Shown here: positions 16,578-25,133 of the stretch, one piece after another | How the letters are laid out: every line of letters begins with the position of its first letter | Numbering within the stretch: the stretch's first letter is position 1 | NCBI RefSeq assembly: GCF_031598375.1 | Contig: NZ_CP123872.1 | Location: forward strand, 682,001 to 746,000 | DNA from: Temperatibacter marinus | GTDB lineage: Bacteria > Pseudomonadota > Alphaproteobacteria > Sphingomonadales > Kordiimonadaceae | Reading direction: 5' to 3' | Length of the DNA: 64,000 nucleotides | Position numbers and translations under genes: made by a program | Notes under the pieces: model-generated | The model's database searches: none | Told to the model about the DNA's origin: nothing | The model's input: only the letters and a program-made list of their open reading frames with translations

Positions 16578-16591
16578 GAAAGTCTCAGAGC

Positions 16592-17446
16592 ATGAACTTA
16601 AAAAAAGTCGTTGCAGATATTGTTGGAAACCGCTTAATCAATGCGGAACCCCTTGGAAATAATACAACACTGACTCTAAAATTAACGTTGGATGATGATC
16701 GTCAATTCGCTGCAAAAGTTGTCAAACAAGATGCAATGGATGATGTGGACAGTGAAGTGCTGATGCTAGAACATATCCAGCGCACAACTGATCTTCCAAC
16801 CCCTGGGATTGTTTCTGTTAAACCTGGTTTATTATTAATGGAATTAATTCCCTTCACCAGTGATTGGATGACCCCTGCTAGTGAAGTAGATGTGGCCCAA
16901 CATCTTGCTACTTTTCACTGTGCACCTGCTGACTATTGTGGCTTTGAAATTGATACCAGTGTCAACGGCATTCATCAACCCAATGATGTCAACATGAATT
17001 GGTGCGATTTTTTCATCAACCAGAGACTAAGATGGGGGGCGCAACTTTGTGTGGACAGCGGACAGATGCCCGCACGGCTCGCCAAAAGAATAGACGCTCT
17101 TATAGAGTTATTACCCAATATTATTCCTCATGATATTCCCCCAAGCCTCCTGCACGGCGATTTATGGAAAGGGAATATTTTAGTGGACGGCCCAAAGGTT
17201 AAGGCCTTTATTGACCCTGCTCTCTATTATGGTCACTCAGAGATGGATCTGGCATTCCTGTCAATGTTTGGCAAAGTTTCCAATAAATTCTATGATGCCT
17301 ATAGTGAAATTAGACCCCTTGATAAGGCCTTTTTAGAAGAAAGAAAGTGGCTCTATTTAATCTGGCCTATCTTAATTAACATTCGCTTACGGGGCAGCAA
17401 TTTTGTCAAACACTTAGATTCGATGCTGACAAAATTCGGCGTTTAA
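16592..17446 (+). CDS. Fructosamine/ketosamine-3-kinase family protein
   Basis: This 284-residue protein has the FN3K fold of the aminoglycoside-phosphotransferase superfamily: catalytic HGDLWKGNILVDG (about 187-199) and the metal-binding Asp in FIDPALYYGHSEMDLAFL. Bacterial members phosphorylate ribulosamines and erythrulosamines on protein amino groups, which makes them unstable and so reverses glycation. The ATG at 16592 follows AGGAAA. It is in an operon with the phosphatase, and the pair is found together in many bacteria. It converges on the tesA-like gene. Confidence 0.88.
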   Translation: MNLKKVVADIVGNRLINAEPLGNNTTLTLKLTLDDDRQFAAKVVKQDAMDDVDSEVLMLEHIQRTTDLPTPGIVSVKPGLLLMELIPFTSDWMTPASEVDVAQHLATFHCAPADYCGFEIDTSVNGIHQPNDVNMNWCDFFINQRLRWGAQLCVDSGQMPARLAKRIDALIELLPNIIPHDIPPSLLHGDLWKGNILVDGPKVKAFIDPALYYGHSEMDLAFLSMFGKVSNKFYDAYSEIRPLDKAFLEERKWLYLIWPILINIRLRGSNFVKHLDSMLTKFGV

Positions 17447-17466
17447 ACATGGCACATTCAAGCTAG

Positions 17467-18141
17467 CTATTCTTGCCCTTCAATCACTTTCTTAAGGTAA
17501 GGTCCCATTTTCTCAATAATGATAGCGACACCCTCTTTATTTGGATGAATGCCATCTGGTTGATTGAGGCTTTGGACTGCCGCTACACCCTCTAAAAAGA
17601 ACGGATAAAGGGAAGCCCCATATTCTTCAGATAACTCAGGGTATATGGCATTAAATTCTTGAGCATAATCTGGGCCTAAATTAGGCGGCGCTTGCATTCC
17701 AACAAGGAATACATCAATCCCTTTCCCGCTAAGATCTTCAAGAATTGCCTTAATATTGCGTCGTGTTACTTTTGGATTCACGCCGCGAAGACCATCATTG
17801 CCCCCAAGGGCAACAATAACCAGGTCAGGTCCTTCGGGTCCAAATCCAGCGAGAGACCATCCTAAGCGGGATCTGCCGCCCGTAGTTGTATCCCCAGAAA
17901 CACCTGCATTCATGATGGTTATTTTATATCCTAAATTTTGTGCATTGATCCATTGAGACATTTGATCCACAAAACCATCTCCTGCGGGCAAGCCATAGCC
18001 TGCTGTCAAACTGTCACCTAGTGCCAGAACACGAAAAGGCCGGTCTTCACTGTTCACCGCAAATACAGCACTATTTGCCATAAAAATGAACCAAACCGCA
18101 ATTAAACGACTATAAAGACTTGAAAGTCTGGATAAATACAT
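17467..18141 (-). CDS. tesA: TesA-like periplasmic SGNH esterase/lysophospholipase
   Basis: This 224-residue GDSL hydrolase has a signal peptide (about 1-28). The start at 18141 lies 7 bases from GGAGA. The catalytic Ser44 is in LGDSLTAGYG, the oxyanion Asn is in GGNDGLRG, and the Asp and His are in DGIHPN near the C-terminus. These are blocks I, III and V of the SGNH fold. The family includes E. coli TesA (thioesterase I, protease I, lysophospholipase L1). As in E. coli it is divergent from ybbA-ybbP. Confidence 0.9.
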   Translation of the reverse strand: MYLSRLSSLYSRLIAVWFIFMANSAVFAVNSEDRPFRVLALGDSLTAGYGLPAGDGFVDQMSQWINAQNLGYKITIMNAGVSGDTTTGGRSRLGWSLAGFGPEGPDLVIVALGGNDGLRGVNPKVTRRNIKAILEDLSGKGIDVFLVGMQAPPNLGPDYAQEFNAIYPELSEEYGASLYPFFLEGVAAVQSLNQPDGIHPNKEGVAIIIEKMGPYLKKVIEGQE

Positions 18142-18193
18142 CAAATGTCTCCGTATAGGCATGTCTAAAAATAATAAAAGAGCGAAAAACATC

Positions 18194-18928
18194 ATGAGCC
18201 AAAACGATAGCATCATCAAGTTAAACAATGTTCATTTAACGCTGAATAGTGGCGCAGGTCCAGTTCACATTTTAAAAGGCATTAATCTCGACATTAAAAA
18301 AGGGACGACGGTAGGCATTGTAGGCCCCAGCGGCTCAGGCAAATCATCTCTGATGAGTTTAATGACAGGAATGGAACAAGCCACCGAAGGAGATGTGATC
18401 GTCGATTCTCTTTCTTTAGTTGGCAAGGACGAAGATATCCTTGCCAAGCATCGCTTAGGCCGCATAGGTATTGTTCTTCAGGCATTTCACCTCATTCCGA
18501 CAATGACTGCTACAGAGAATGTCGCTGTACCGCTTGAACTTGCCGGCACAAAGCAGGCTTTTGAACGCGCAGAAGCTGAACTTGACTTGGTGGGACTTGG
18601 CCACCGAATGGATCACTATCCGACACAACTTTCAGGGGGAGAACAGCAGCGTGTTGCCCTCGCTCGCGCCCTAGCACCCGAACCCCCGATTCTTTTTGGG
18701 GATGAACCCACAGGAAATTTAGATAGCAATACGGGTCGCGCTATCATTGATCTGATCTTTGATCTCGCAGAACGTCGAGGATCGACGCTCATTATTGTGA
18801 CCCATGACCCAGCCTTAGCTGACCGCTGTGATCGCGTCATTAGCATGGCAGACGGACTGATAGTTGATGATACTGGCGATACACACTCTCCTGACTTGGA
18901 TCGCTCTGAAAAAACGGCAGTTCACTAA
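18194..18928 (+). CDS. ybbA: ABC transporter ATPase, YbbA type
   Basis: This 244-residue LolD/MacB-type ATPase has Walker A GPSGSGKS at about 44-51, the Q-loop QAFHLIPTMT, signature LSGGEQQRVALARAL and Walker B ILFGDEPTGNLD. The ATG at 18194 is preferred; an in-frame ATG at 18161 would add a basic tail and leave no room for a divergent promoter. Its stop overlaps the permease start (TAATG). With YbbP it forms a mechanotransmission-type ABC complex whose substrate is not established; the link to TesA suggests lipids. Confidence 0.92.
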   Translation: MSQNDSIIKLNNVHLTLNSGAGPVHILKGINLDIKKGTTVGIVGPSGSGKSSLMSLMTGMEQATEGDVIVDSLSLVGKDEDILAKHRLGRIGIVLQAFHLIPTMTATENVAVPLELAGTKQAFERAEAELDLVGLGHRMDHYPTQLSGGEQQRVALARALAPEPPILFGDEPTGNLDSNTGRAIIDLIFDLAERRGSTLIIVTHDPALADRCDRVISMADGLIVDDTGDTHSPDLDRSEKTAVH

Positions 18929-21486
18929 TGACTAGACACTCTCAAAATGGGGCCTATGCAGGCCTGCCTGTCTGGGCACGTATTGCCTTGCGGGAACTTC
19001 GTGGCGGTCTAGGCGGATTTAAAATCTTTATCGCCTGTTTGGTGATCGGTGTTGCAACAATTGCAGCTGTGGGCACGTTAACAAAATCAATTGAAGACAG
19101 TCTCGCTCGTGAGGGTCAAACGATTCTTGGGGGCGATATAGAAATCGGAACTGGCCGCAAAACGATCCCGCAAACTGCCCTGACCTATCTCAAGGAAAAA
19201 GGCACGCTGATCACAACCAGTCGGATGCCAACCATGGCCAGATCTATGACCAGCGGGGAAGCAACTATGGTTGACCTGCGTGCCGTGGGGGAAGGTTATC
19301 CTCTTTATGGTCGAGTTGAAACAGTCCCTCAGCAAGAAATGGGCACCATCTTAGCGCAAAATAATGCTGTTTTTGGTGTTGCTATTGAGGAACTACTGGC
19401 AGATCGTCTTCAGCTTAAAATCGGCGATAAGATTAAACTTGGAACGCTTCAAGCCGAAGTCCGCAGTCTGATTATTAGTGAGCCGGACAAAGCTAATCTT
19501 GGGTTTCAACTGGGACCAACTGTCATGATATCCAATGCAGGTCTTCAACAAACAGGCCTGGTCCAATATGGAAGCCTGATCGGCTATGCGTACAAATTAC
19601 GTCTGCAGAAAAACGACCAACAAGCCCTTACTGACTTTAGAACAAATTTCAAAGAAGCCTTCCCTGATACGGATTGGCGGGTAAGAGATCGCACCAACAG
19701 CGCCCCTGGCTTACGTCGGTTTATTGAACGCATGGGCATGTTTTTAACCCTTGTAGGGCTGACAGCCTTAATCGTTGGGGGTGTTGGTGTTGGCAATGCT
19801 GTAAAAGGATATATGGATTTTAAAACGCGCACGATTGCCACCCTCAAAATTCTTGGTGCCAGTGGCAGTACAATCTTTAAAGTCTATTTTGCCCAAATCT
19901 TGATCATCGGTCTAATCTCCATTGGGGTTGGCCTCGTGGTCGGTAGTTTCTTACCGCAGTTGCTGGTTCAGCTCTTGCCAGATAATTTTCCTATTGAAGC
20001 CCATGCGGGCATCTATACCATGCCATTGGTATTGGCTGCTCTCTACGGCCTATTGGTGACAACAGCCTTTACTGCATGGCCTCTCGGGGTTGCCAGAGAC
20101 CTGCCCCCCGTTCGTTTATTCAGAGAACAAGTAGAGGGAGATCGCACACGCCCAAGAGCTACTTATTTGGCGTTGATCATTGCCAGTGCGATTACAATCG
20201 TGATGCTATCAGTGGGAATGAGTGATAGAAAAATGATCGCCGCTGGCTTTATGGCTGGGGCTGTAGGCAGTTTATTACTCCTTCGCCTTACAAGCTGGTT
20301 GATAGAGAAAATAGCATCTAAATTGCCAAAAACACGCAAACCCTTGCTGCGACTTGCCATAGCAAATATTCACCGTCCAGGGGCAGCTACGGGACCAGTG
20401 ACCATCTCGCTGGGGCTGGGGCTTACTCTCTTTAGCGCGCTGGCCTTGATTGAAGGAAATCTGGATGCTCAAGTTCAAGAACAAGTTCCTGAGCGGGCCC
20501 CTAGTTTTTTCTTTATGGACATTCAAAAAAGTCAGATCGATGGCTTTAAAGAAGACGTTCTGTCAGTGGACGGCATCTCTGATCTAGAGACGGTGGCCAA
20601 TCTTCGAGGTCGTGTCATTAAATTTAACGGTGCTGATGTTGACATGAACAAAGTCGGCGAAGGCTTCAGATGGATTGTTCGCGGCGACAGAGGCATAACA
20701 TATCTCAAAGAATTACCACTTGGTAGCGACGTCGTCAAAGGCTCTTGGTGGCCTGAAGATTATCAAGGACAGCCAGAAATTTCTATCGGGGAACGTGAAG
20801 CCGCAGGTTTAGGGTTGGATATTGGAGATACGGTAACCTTCAACATCTTAGGGCGTGAGATTACGGCGACCATTCGCTCTATCAGGAAAATTAATTGGAG
20901 CTCTATGGGCTTTAACTTTGTCTTTATTTTTGACCCTTACACCCTCTCAGTTGCCCCCCATACACTGATGGCGACTGTTAAAACTACAAATGCTGAAGCG
21001 GAACGGACTGCCCATCGTCTGATTACGAAAAAATATGAAAATGTTAGTGTCATCCGAATGAAGGAAATTCTGCAGAAACTTAATGACCTTCTCTCCCAAA
21101 TGAGCGTTGCTATTAAGGGCACAGCTTTGATCGCAATCCTCTCTGGCATTTTGGTGCTCGCAGGGGCAATAGCGGCAGGCTTCCGTCAACGGGTGTATGA
21201 AAGCGTTATTCTCAAAGTAGTAGGCGCCGTCCGCAGTCAAATTCTAAAGGCTTATATTCTTGAATATTTGATGGTTGGATTAATCGTGGCTCTGATTGCC
21301 CTCGCGCTTGGGGGACTGGCCGGTTATGTGGTGGTTACACAAGTATGGCAAATGCAATTTACCTGGCTGCCTGTGCCAATCATGATCACGCTTGCCACAA
21401 GTCTTGTCGTCACTTTAGGTTTTGGCCTTATGGGCAGCTTCCGTGCCTTGGCCGTATCCCCCAATAGTGTCTTACGGAATGAATAA
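18928..21486 (+). CDS. ybbP: FtsX-like ABC permease, YbbP type
   Basis: This 852-residue inner-membrane protein has a first transmembrane helix near 32-52, a large periplasmic domain, a three-helix FtsX block (about 262-390), two further helices, a second periplasmic domain (about 510-700) and a last FtsX block (about 720-850). This is the ten-helix YbbP topology. It begins inside the ybbA stop, so translation is coupled. A perfect inverted repeat follows the stop. Confidence 0.92.
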   Translation: MTRHSQNGAYAGLPVWARIALRELRGGLGGFKIFIACLVIGVATIAAVGTLTKSIEDSLAREGQTILGGDIEIGTGRKTIPQTALTYLKEKGTLITTSRMPTMARSMTSGEATMVDLRAVGEGYPLYGRVETVPQQEMGTILAQNNAVFGVAIEELLADRLQLKIGDKIKLGTLQAEVRSLIISEPDKANLGFQLGPTVMISNAGLQQTGLVQYGSLIGYAYKLRLQKNDQQALTDFRTNFKEAFPDTDWRVRDRTNSAPGLRRFIERMGMFLTLVGLTALIVGGVGVGNAVKGYMDFKTRTIATLKILGASGSTIFKVYFAQILIIGLISIGVGLVVGSFLPQLLVQLLPDNFPIEAHAGIYTMPLVLAALYGLLVTTAFTAWPLGVARDLPPVRLFREQVEGDRTRPRATYLALIIASAITIVMLSVGMSDRKMIAAGFMAGAVGSLLLLRLTSWLIEKIASKLPKTRKPLLRLAIANIHRPGAATGPVTISLGLGLTLFSALALIEGNLDAQVQEQVPERAPSFFFMDIQKSQIDGFKEDVLSVDGISDLETVANLRGRVIKFNGADVDMNKVGEGFRWIVRGDRGITYLKELPLGSDVVKGSWWPEDYQGQPEISIGEREAAGLGLDIGDTVTFNILGREITATIRSIRKINWSSMGFNFVFIFDPYTLSVAPHTLMATVKTTNAEAERTAHRLITKKYENVSVIRMKEILQKLNDLLSQMSVAIKGTALIAILSGILVLAGAIAAGFRQRVYESVILKVVGAVRSQILKAYILEYLMVGLIVALIALALGGLAGYVVVTQVWQMQFTWLPVPIMITLATSLVVTLGFGLMGSFRALAVSPNSVLRNE

Positions 21487-21492
21487 ATCTCA

Positions 21493-21514
21493 TCTGTCCG
21501 CCCAGGCGGACAGA
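21493..21514 (+). terminator. Hairpin behind ybbP
   Basis: TCTGTCCGCC / GGCGGACAGA form a perfect 10-base inverted repeat 7 bases after the ybbP stop. The nearest T-run (21525-21531) is about 12 bases away, so termination may be partial. Confidence 0.5.
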
Positions 21515-21642
21515 ATGCTCTAAACTTTTTCTCTATTAATTTTTTACACTTGAAATCTTGTTAGAGAATCCTCATATTTAAATCATATGGGACTATTGTA
21601 GACATTTTGTCTGCCCCTCTAACTTATTAAAGGAGCTCAATC

Positions 21643-22359
21643 GTGGCTGATTACGATATGAAATATTCCGCTACGCCAAATACGGAAGCGCGTGCTGGGT
21701 ATAATATGGGTCTGCGTAAGCATATGCTGAACGTATACAACTATATGGCATCTGGAGTTTTACTCACAGGTATAGTCTCTCTGTGGTTGAGTACAAATCC
21801 TGAAATGATCTACGCTGCGATGTCAGGCGGTACTGGTTTCCTCTTCATGCTGGCTCCTCTTGCCTTTGTTATGGTCATGAGCTTCGGTGTGAACCGCTTT
21901 AGTGCTTCTGCCTTGAAAGGGATCTTCTTTGCCTTTGCTGCTGTAATGGGTGTCTCTATTTCAACCATTTTCTTAACCTATACGACAGAGAGTATTGCCT
22001 CGACCTTCTTCGTGACGGCAGCCGCCTTTGGCGCGCTTAGCCTCTATGGGTATACAACGAAGAAAGATCTATCTGGTTGGGGAACTTTCCTCTTTATGGG
22101 TCTGATTGGGATTATCATCGCAAGCATTGTGAATATCTTCCTTGGATCAAGCATGATGGCCTTTATCATTAATGCACTGGGTGTTCTTATTTTTGCAGGA
22201 ATGACAGCCTATGATACGCAGCGTCTTAAGTCTGAATATCATCAACTTGCTGGTAGTGGCTTCCTTGGTAAAGCAGCGATTATGGGGGCATTGAACCTCT
22301 ATCTTAACTTTATCAATCTTTTCCTATTCCTTTTGAGTTTCCTAGGAAACCGCGAATAG
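21643..22359 (+). CDS. Bax inhibitor-1 (YccA/YbhL) family membrane protein
   Basis: This 238-residue protein has seven hydrophobic segments and the late family motif TAYDTQRLK (about residues 187-195), followed by a helix ending ...NLYLNFINLFLFLLSFLGNRE. It starts with GTG at 21643, 7 bases from AAGGAG. BI-1 family members are pH-sensitive calcium-leak or membrane-quality proteins; E. coli YccA modulates the FtsH protease. It is monocistronic, with a strong terminator behind it. Confidence 0.9.
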   Translation: MADYDMKYSATPNTEARAGYNMGLRKHMLNVYNYMASGVLLTGIVSLWLSTNPEMIYAAMSGGTGFLFMLAPLAFVMVMSFGVNRFSASALKGIFFAFAAVMGVSISTIFLTYTTESIASTFFVTAAAFGALSLYGYTTKKDLSGWGTFLFMGLIGIIIASIVNIFLGSSMMAFIINALGVLIFAGMTAYDTQRLKSEYHQLAGSGFLGKAAIMGALNLYLNFINLFLFLLSFLGNRE

Positions 22360-22380
22360 AATTTCTAAGTGAACTCATAG

Positions 22381-22412
22381 AAAAGCCCAGCCTTCGGACT
22401 GGGCTTTTTTTG
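22381..22412. terminator. Rho-independent terminator
   Basis: AAAAGCCCAG / CTGGGCTTTTTTT form a strong stem with a 7-9 base loop and a 7-T tail for the BI-1 gene. The A-run on the left lets it act for the converging pirin gene as well. Confidence 0.88.
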
Positions 22413-22425
22413 TAGCAATTCCCGT

Positions 22426-23244
22426 TTAAAAGTGACCGTTATTATAGTCCGAAATTGCCCGGTGAATTTCCTCTTTTGTATTCATCACAAAGGGGCCGTA
22501 TCGTGCAACTGGTTCACGCGTTGGCCGCGCTGCAGCGACAATAAGACGCCCCGTCTCAAGCGCAGAAAGTGCGACCTGATCCCCGTCTGTTAAAACTGCC
22601 AGCGTTCGTTTAGAGACGACCTGTTTGTCAATTTCAATGCTGCCTTCCACTGGATAAACAAAAGCCGTATGGTCGTGCGGCAAATCCAGAGTCATAGTCT
22701 GACCTGCCCTTAAGTGAATATCCATATATGTAGGGTCTAGATGAACTCCTTCCACAGGACCTCGTTGATTATCGTAGCCTCCTGCGATCAGTCGGATCTC
22801 ACTGCCATCTTCCTCTATCACGATCAGATTCTCTGCTGTGACATCTTGGTAATTTGGCACTTTCATTTTCTCATTGGCGGGCAAATTCACCCAAAGCTGC
22901 ATGCCGTGCACGCTTTCCCCGTTTTCGCTAACGGGCATTTCACTGTGCTGCAAGCCACTGCCTGCGGTCATCCACTGCGCGTCTCCTGGGCCAATCACGC
23001 CGCCGCCACCTTTGTTATCTTGGTGGGCCATTTTGCCCGAAAACATATAGGTCACTGTCTCAAAACCTCTGTGAGGGTGCTCGGGAAAGCCACCCGCTCC
23101 ATCCTTAAGCTCAAATTCATCTAGTAAGAGAAATGGATCAAGTACGGACAGTTCCGGTCGTCCAATTGTTCTATGTACGGTTGCCCCATCGCCTTCTTGT
23201 TGGGTGAGGGCAGGCAAAAGAGTTTTTACTGTACGGGCTGTCAT
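22426..23244 (-). CDS. Pirin-family protein
   Basis: This 272-residue bicupin has the N-terminal pirin metal ligands His56, His58 (PEHPHRGFE), His100 and Glu102 (GLQHSEMP) complete. Pirins bind Fe(II); some bacterial ones have quercetin dioxygenase activity and others act as regulators. It is cytoplasmic. It lies 86 bases behind a LysR gene on the same strand, which may regulate or be co-transcribed with it. The true substrate is unknown. Confidence 0.9.
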   Translation of the reverse strand: MTARTVKTLLPALTQQEGDGATVHRTIGRPELSVLDPFLLLDEFELKDGAGGFPEHPHRGFETVTYMFSGKMAHQDNKGGGGVIGPGDAQWMTAGSGLQHSEMPVSENGESVHGMQLWVNLPANEKMKVPNYQDVTAENLIVIEEDGSEIRLIAGGYDNQRGPVEGVHLDPTYMDIHLRAGQTMTLDLPHDHTAFVYPVEGSIEIDKQVVSKRTLAVLTDGDQVALSALETGRLIVAAARPTREPVARYGPFVMNTKEEIHRAISDYNNGHF

Positions 23245-23330
23245 TGGTCATCTCCTTATTAATCTATAATCAGACAATAAGGCAGTATCAGAGAGGATAA
23301 TAGGTCATAAAGGCGAGACTTTATGTTCCC

Positions 23331-24239
23331 TTAAAAGCAACACTTAACGCCTTCAGATTTAAAATAAGCCGCCATATGATCAACTAGGGCCCTGACTTTT
23401 GTACTTTGCTGACGGGACGGCGGATAAAGCGCATATATACCCATTGTATGCTGGGTATAATCACTTAAGAGCTCAACAAGATCCCCAGAAAGTAAAGAGC
23501 GATGCACAAAAAACATGGGCAAGACAGCGACACCGACCCCGTCTAACGCCCCTTGAACCTGCATCTTTCCACTGCTAGTAATCAACCGGCCCTTCACTCG
23601 GACGGACTGTGTATTTCCGTGACTGGTTTGGAACTTCCACTGACTTCTAGCTTCAACGTTTGAATAGAAAATACACTCATGGTCCTTGAGATGTTCTGGG
23701 GTCTCTGGTGTGCCGTGTTCTTTTAGATAGGCAGGACTGGCAACGACGGCTGGACGTACATCCGTCAGTTTTTTACCAATCAGGCTGCTATCTTTCAGTT
23801 GCCCCACACGAATCCCAAGGTCATAGCCCTCCCCGATCAAGTCTACTTGTTTATCAGTTAAGTTCAACTCGAGATCAATTCCAGCGTTTTCCTTTACAAA
23901 AGCTGAGAAAGCCTTGTTCAACAAAATGTCACCAAGACTACGCGGGGCTGTCACCCGAAGGCGTCCCACTAAGGCACTGCCAAGACCACTCACCTCTTGC
24001 CGTGCCGAGTCTAATCTATCAAGTATAGAGCGGGCTCGGTCATAATAGAGTTCACCAGCTTCTGTGGCCACAGCACCGCGTGGTGACCTTTTAAGTAAAG
24101 AGACGCCCAAATTCTCTTCTAAGGTAGACAGACGTCTGCTAGCGACAGATTTGGTCAGGTTTAAACTTTTTGCTGCCTCTGTCACACTTCCTGTTTCAAC
24201 AGTACGACAGAAGGTTAAGATATGAGTTAGATCATCCAT
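23331..24239 (-). CDS. LysR-family transcriptional regulator
   Basis: This 302-residue protein has an N-terminal winged HTH (about 3-62, GSVTEAAKSLNLTKSVASRRLSTLE) and a LysR substrate-binding domain (about 90-295). It is of the DsdC/AaeR-like subgroup. The effector is unknown. It is upstream of and collinear with the pirin gene rather than divergent, which is the less common arrangement. LysR-regulated pirin genes are common in proteobacteria, so pirin is the natural target candidate. Confidence 0.9.
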   Translation of the reverse strand: MDDLTHILTFCRTVETGSVTEAAKSLNLTKSVASRRLSTLEENLGVSLLKRSPRGAVATEAGELYYDRARSILDRLDSARQEVSGLGSALVGRLRVTAPRSLGDILLNKAFSAFVKENAGIDLELNLTDKQVDLIGEGYDLGIRVGQLKDSSLIGKKLTDVRPAVVASPAYLKEHGTPETPEHLKDHECIFYSNVEARSQWKFQTSHGNTQSVRVKGRLITSSGKMQVQGALDGVGVAVLPMFFVHRSLLSGDLVELLSDYTQHTMGIYALYPPSRQQSTKVRALVDHMAAYFKSEGVKCCF

Positions 24240-24312
24240 GGATGTTTCCTATTATGAAACTTATACCCTGTAAATATGTATATTAAGCACGTAATAAGCA
24301 ACAAAAATAAAA

Positions 24313-24912
24313 CTATCCATACCAACCTGCAATAGAATGGCGCGTACAAGTTGTCGGCAGAACTTCATGGGGGATCTCTGTACTCATAAAGAAAGCAACT
24401 GTCCCCAGCATAGGGCTCACTTGAACGCGGGTGGTATTATCTACGCCTGTATAGAGGACTAATTGACCTGCATTCTCTGATTGCCAACGGGGATTGAGAA
24501 AAGCCACTAAGGACAAACGGCGATTGCTTTGTCCGTGGAAGGCGTCCATATGTTTGCTGTAAAAATCTCCTTTTTGATAGCAAGCATAGTGGCTCTCAAT
24601 AGGCGATAACCCTAACAGAAGCTCACGGTTTAAATGATGCCGCAACCGTTCAGACCAAAGATGCCAGTCATGATCTGCCCTACACCTTTCTTGATCAGTC
24701 CATGCTGTTTTGTCGCGGCGGATCTCAGGGTTATGTTGCTGCGTTTTCTGTCTGCCAATCCCTGCTGGTTTATAGGTCGGCGCCTTATCGCTATGAATGT
24801 GCAGTACCAATTGATTGGCTAAGGACTCGGGCAGTAAATTCGGTTGGATACTATAGCCATAGCTCACTAAATCTTGCCCAACTTGAGTGAATAGGTCAGC
24901 CTCTATCTCCAA
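24313..24912 (-). CDS. 2-oxoglutarate/Fe(II) oxygenase, SM-20/prolyl-hydroxylase-like
   Basis: This 199-residue protein has the complete facial triad and 2OG ligand: His121 and Asp123 (KHMDAF), His182 (IPHEVL) and Arg191 (TRHSIAGWYG). The double-stranded beta-helix core spans about 105-199. The family hydroxylates proteins or small molecules; bacterial members include EF-Tu prolyl hydroxylases. The N-terminal 100 residues are poorly conserved and rich in charged residues. It is monocistronic, with an inverted repeat about 75 bases upstream. Confidence 0.85.
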   Translation of the reverse strand: MEIEADLFTQVGQDLVSYGYSIQPNLLPESLANQLVLHIHSDKAPTYKPAGIGRQKTQQHNPEIRRDKTAWTDQERCRADHDWHLWSERLRHHLNRELLLGLSPIESHYACYQKGDFYSKHMDAFHGQSNRRLSLVAFLNPRWQSENAGQLVLYTGVDNTTRVQVSPMLGTVAFFMSTEIPHEVLPTTCTRHSIAGWYG

Positions 24913-25133
24913 GTTTTGACAGACAGAATGATAGGAAGCAGTTTTCGAATTAGGTATTGAAGAAGGTATGATATATATCCTGACATTGTTGACTAGACCG
25001 TCAACACGTCACATATGACATCATTGAAAATGTAGAAATGCACCAAAGTATTTTGATGTTTAAAAAATATAGACTACCTAAAAGACTTTAGCCAGTCTTA
25101 TCTCGTTTACTGAGTTGCTATCACGTGGTTGTG
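24913..25133. other. Intergenic region, 2OG oxygenase to XRE gene
   Basis: About 220 AT-rich bases hold no supportable gene. On the minus strand TTGACG (within the inverted repeat at 24987-25006) and a TATATA run near 24970-24976 could form a promoter for the oxygenase gene, but spacing is loose. Confidence 0.3.
24987..25006. promoter_or_regulatory. Inverted repeat, candidate operator of the 2OG oxygenase gene
   Basis: TGTTGAC and GTCAACA are perfect 7-base arms separated by 6 bases. The half-sites resemble those of Crp/FNR-family regulators, but the spacer is 6 rather than 4, so another dimeric regulator is more likely. Confidence 0.4.

Noticed and set aside
24987-25006. Inverted repeat read as an FNR/Crp box
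   Set aside because: The spacer is 6 bases instead of 4. It is kept only as an unassigned palindrome.
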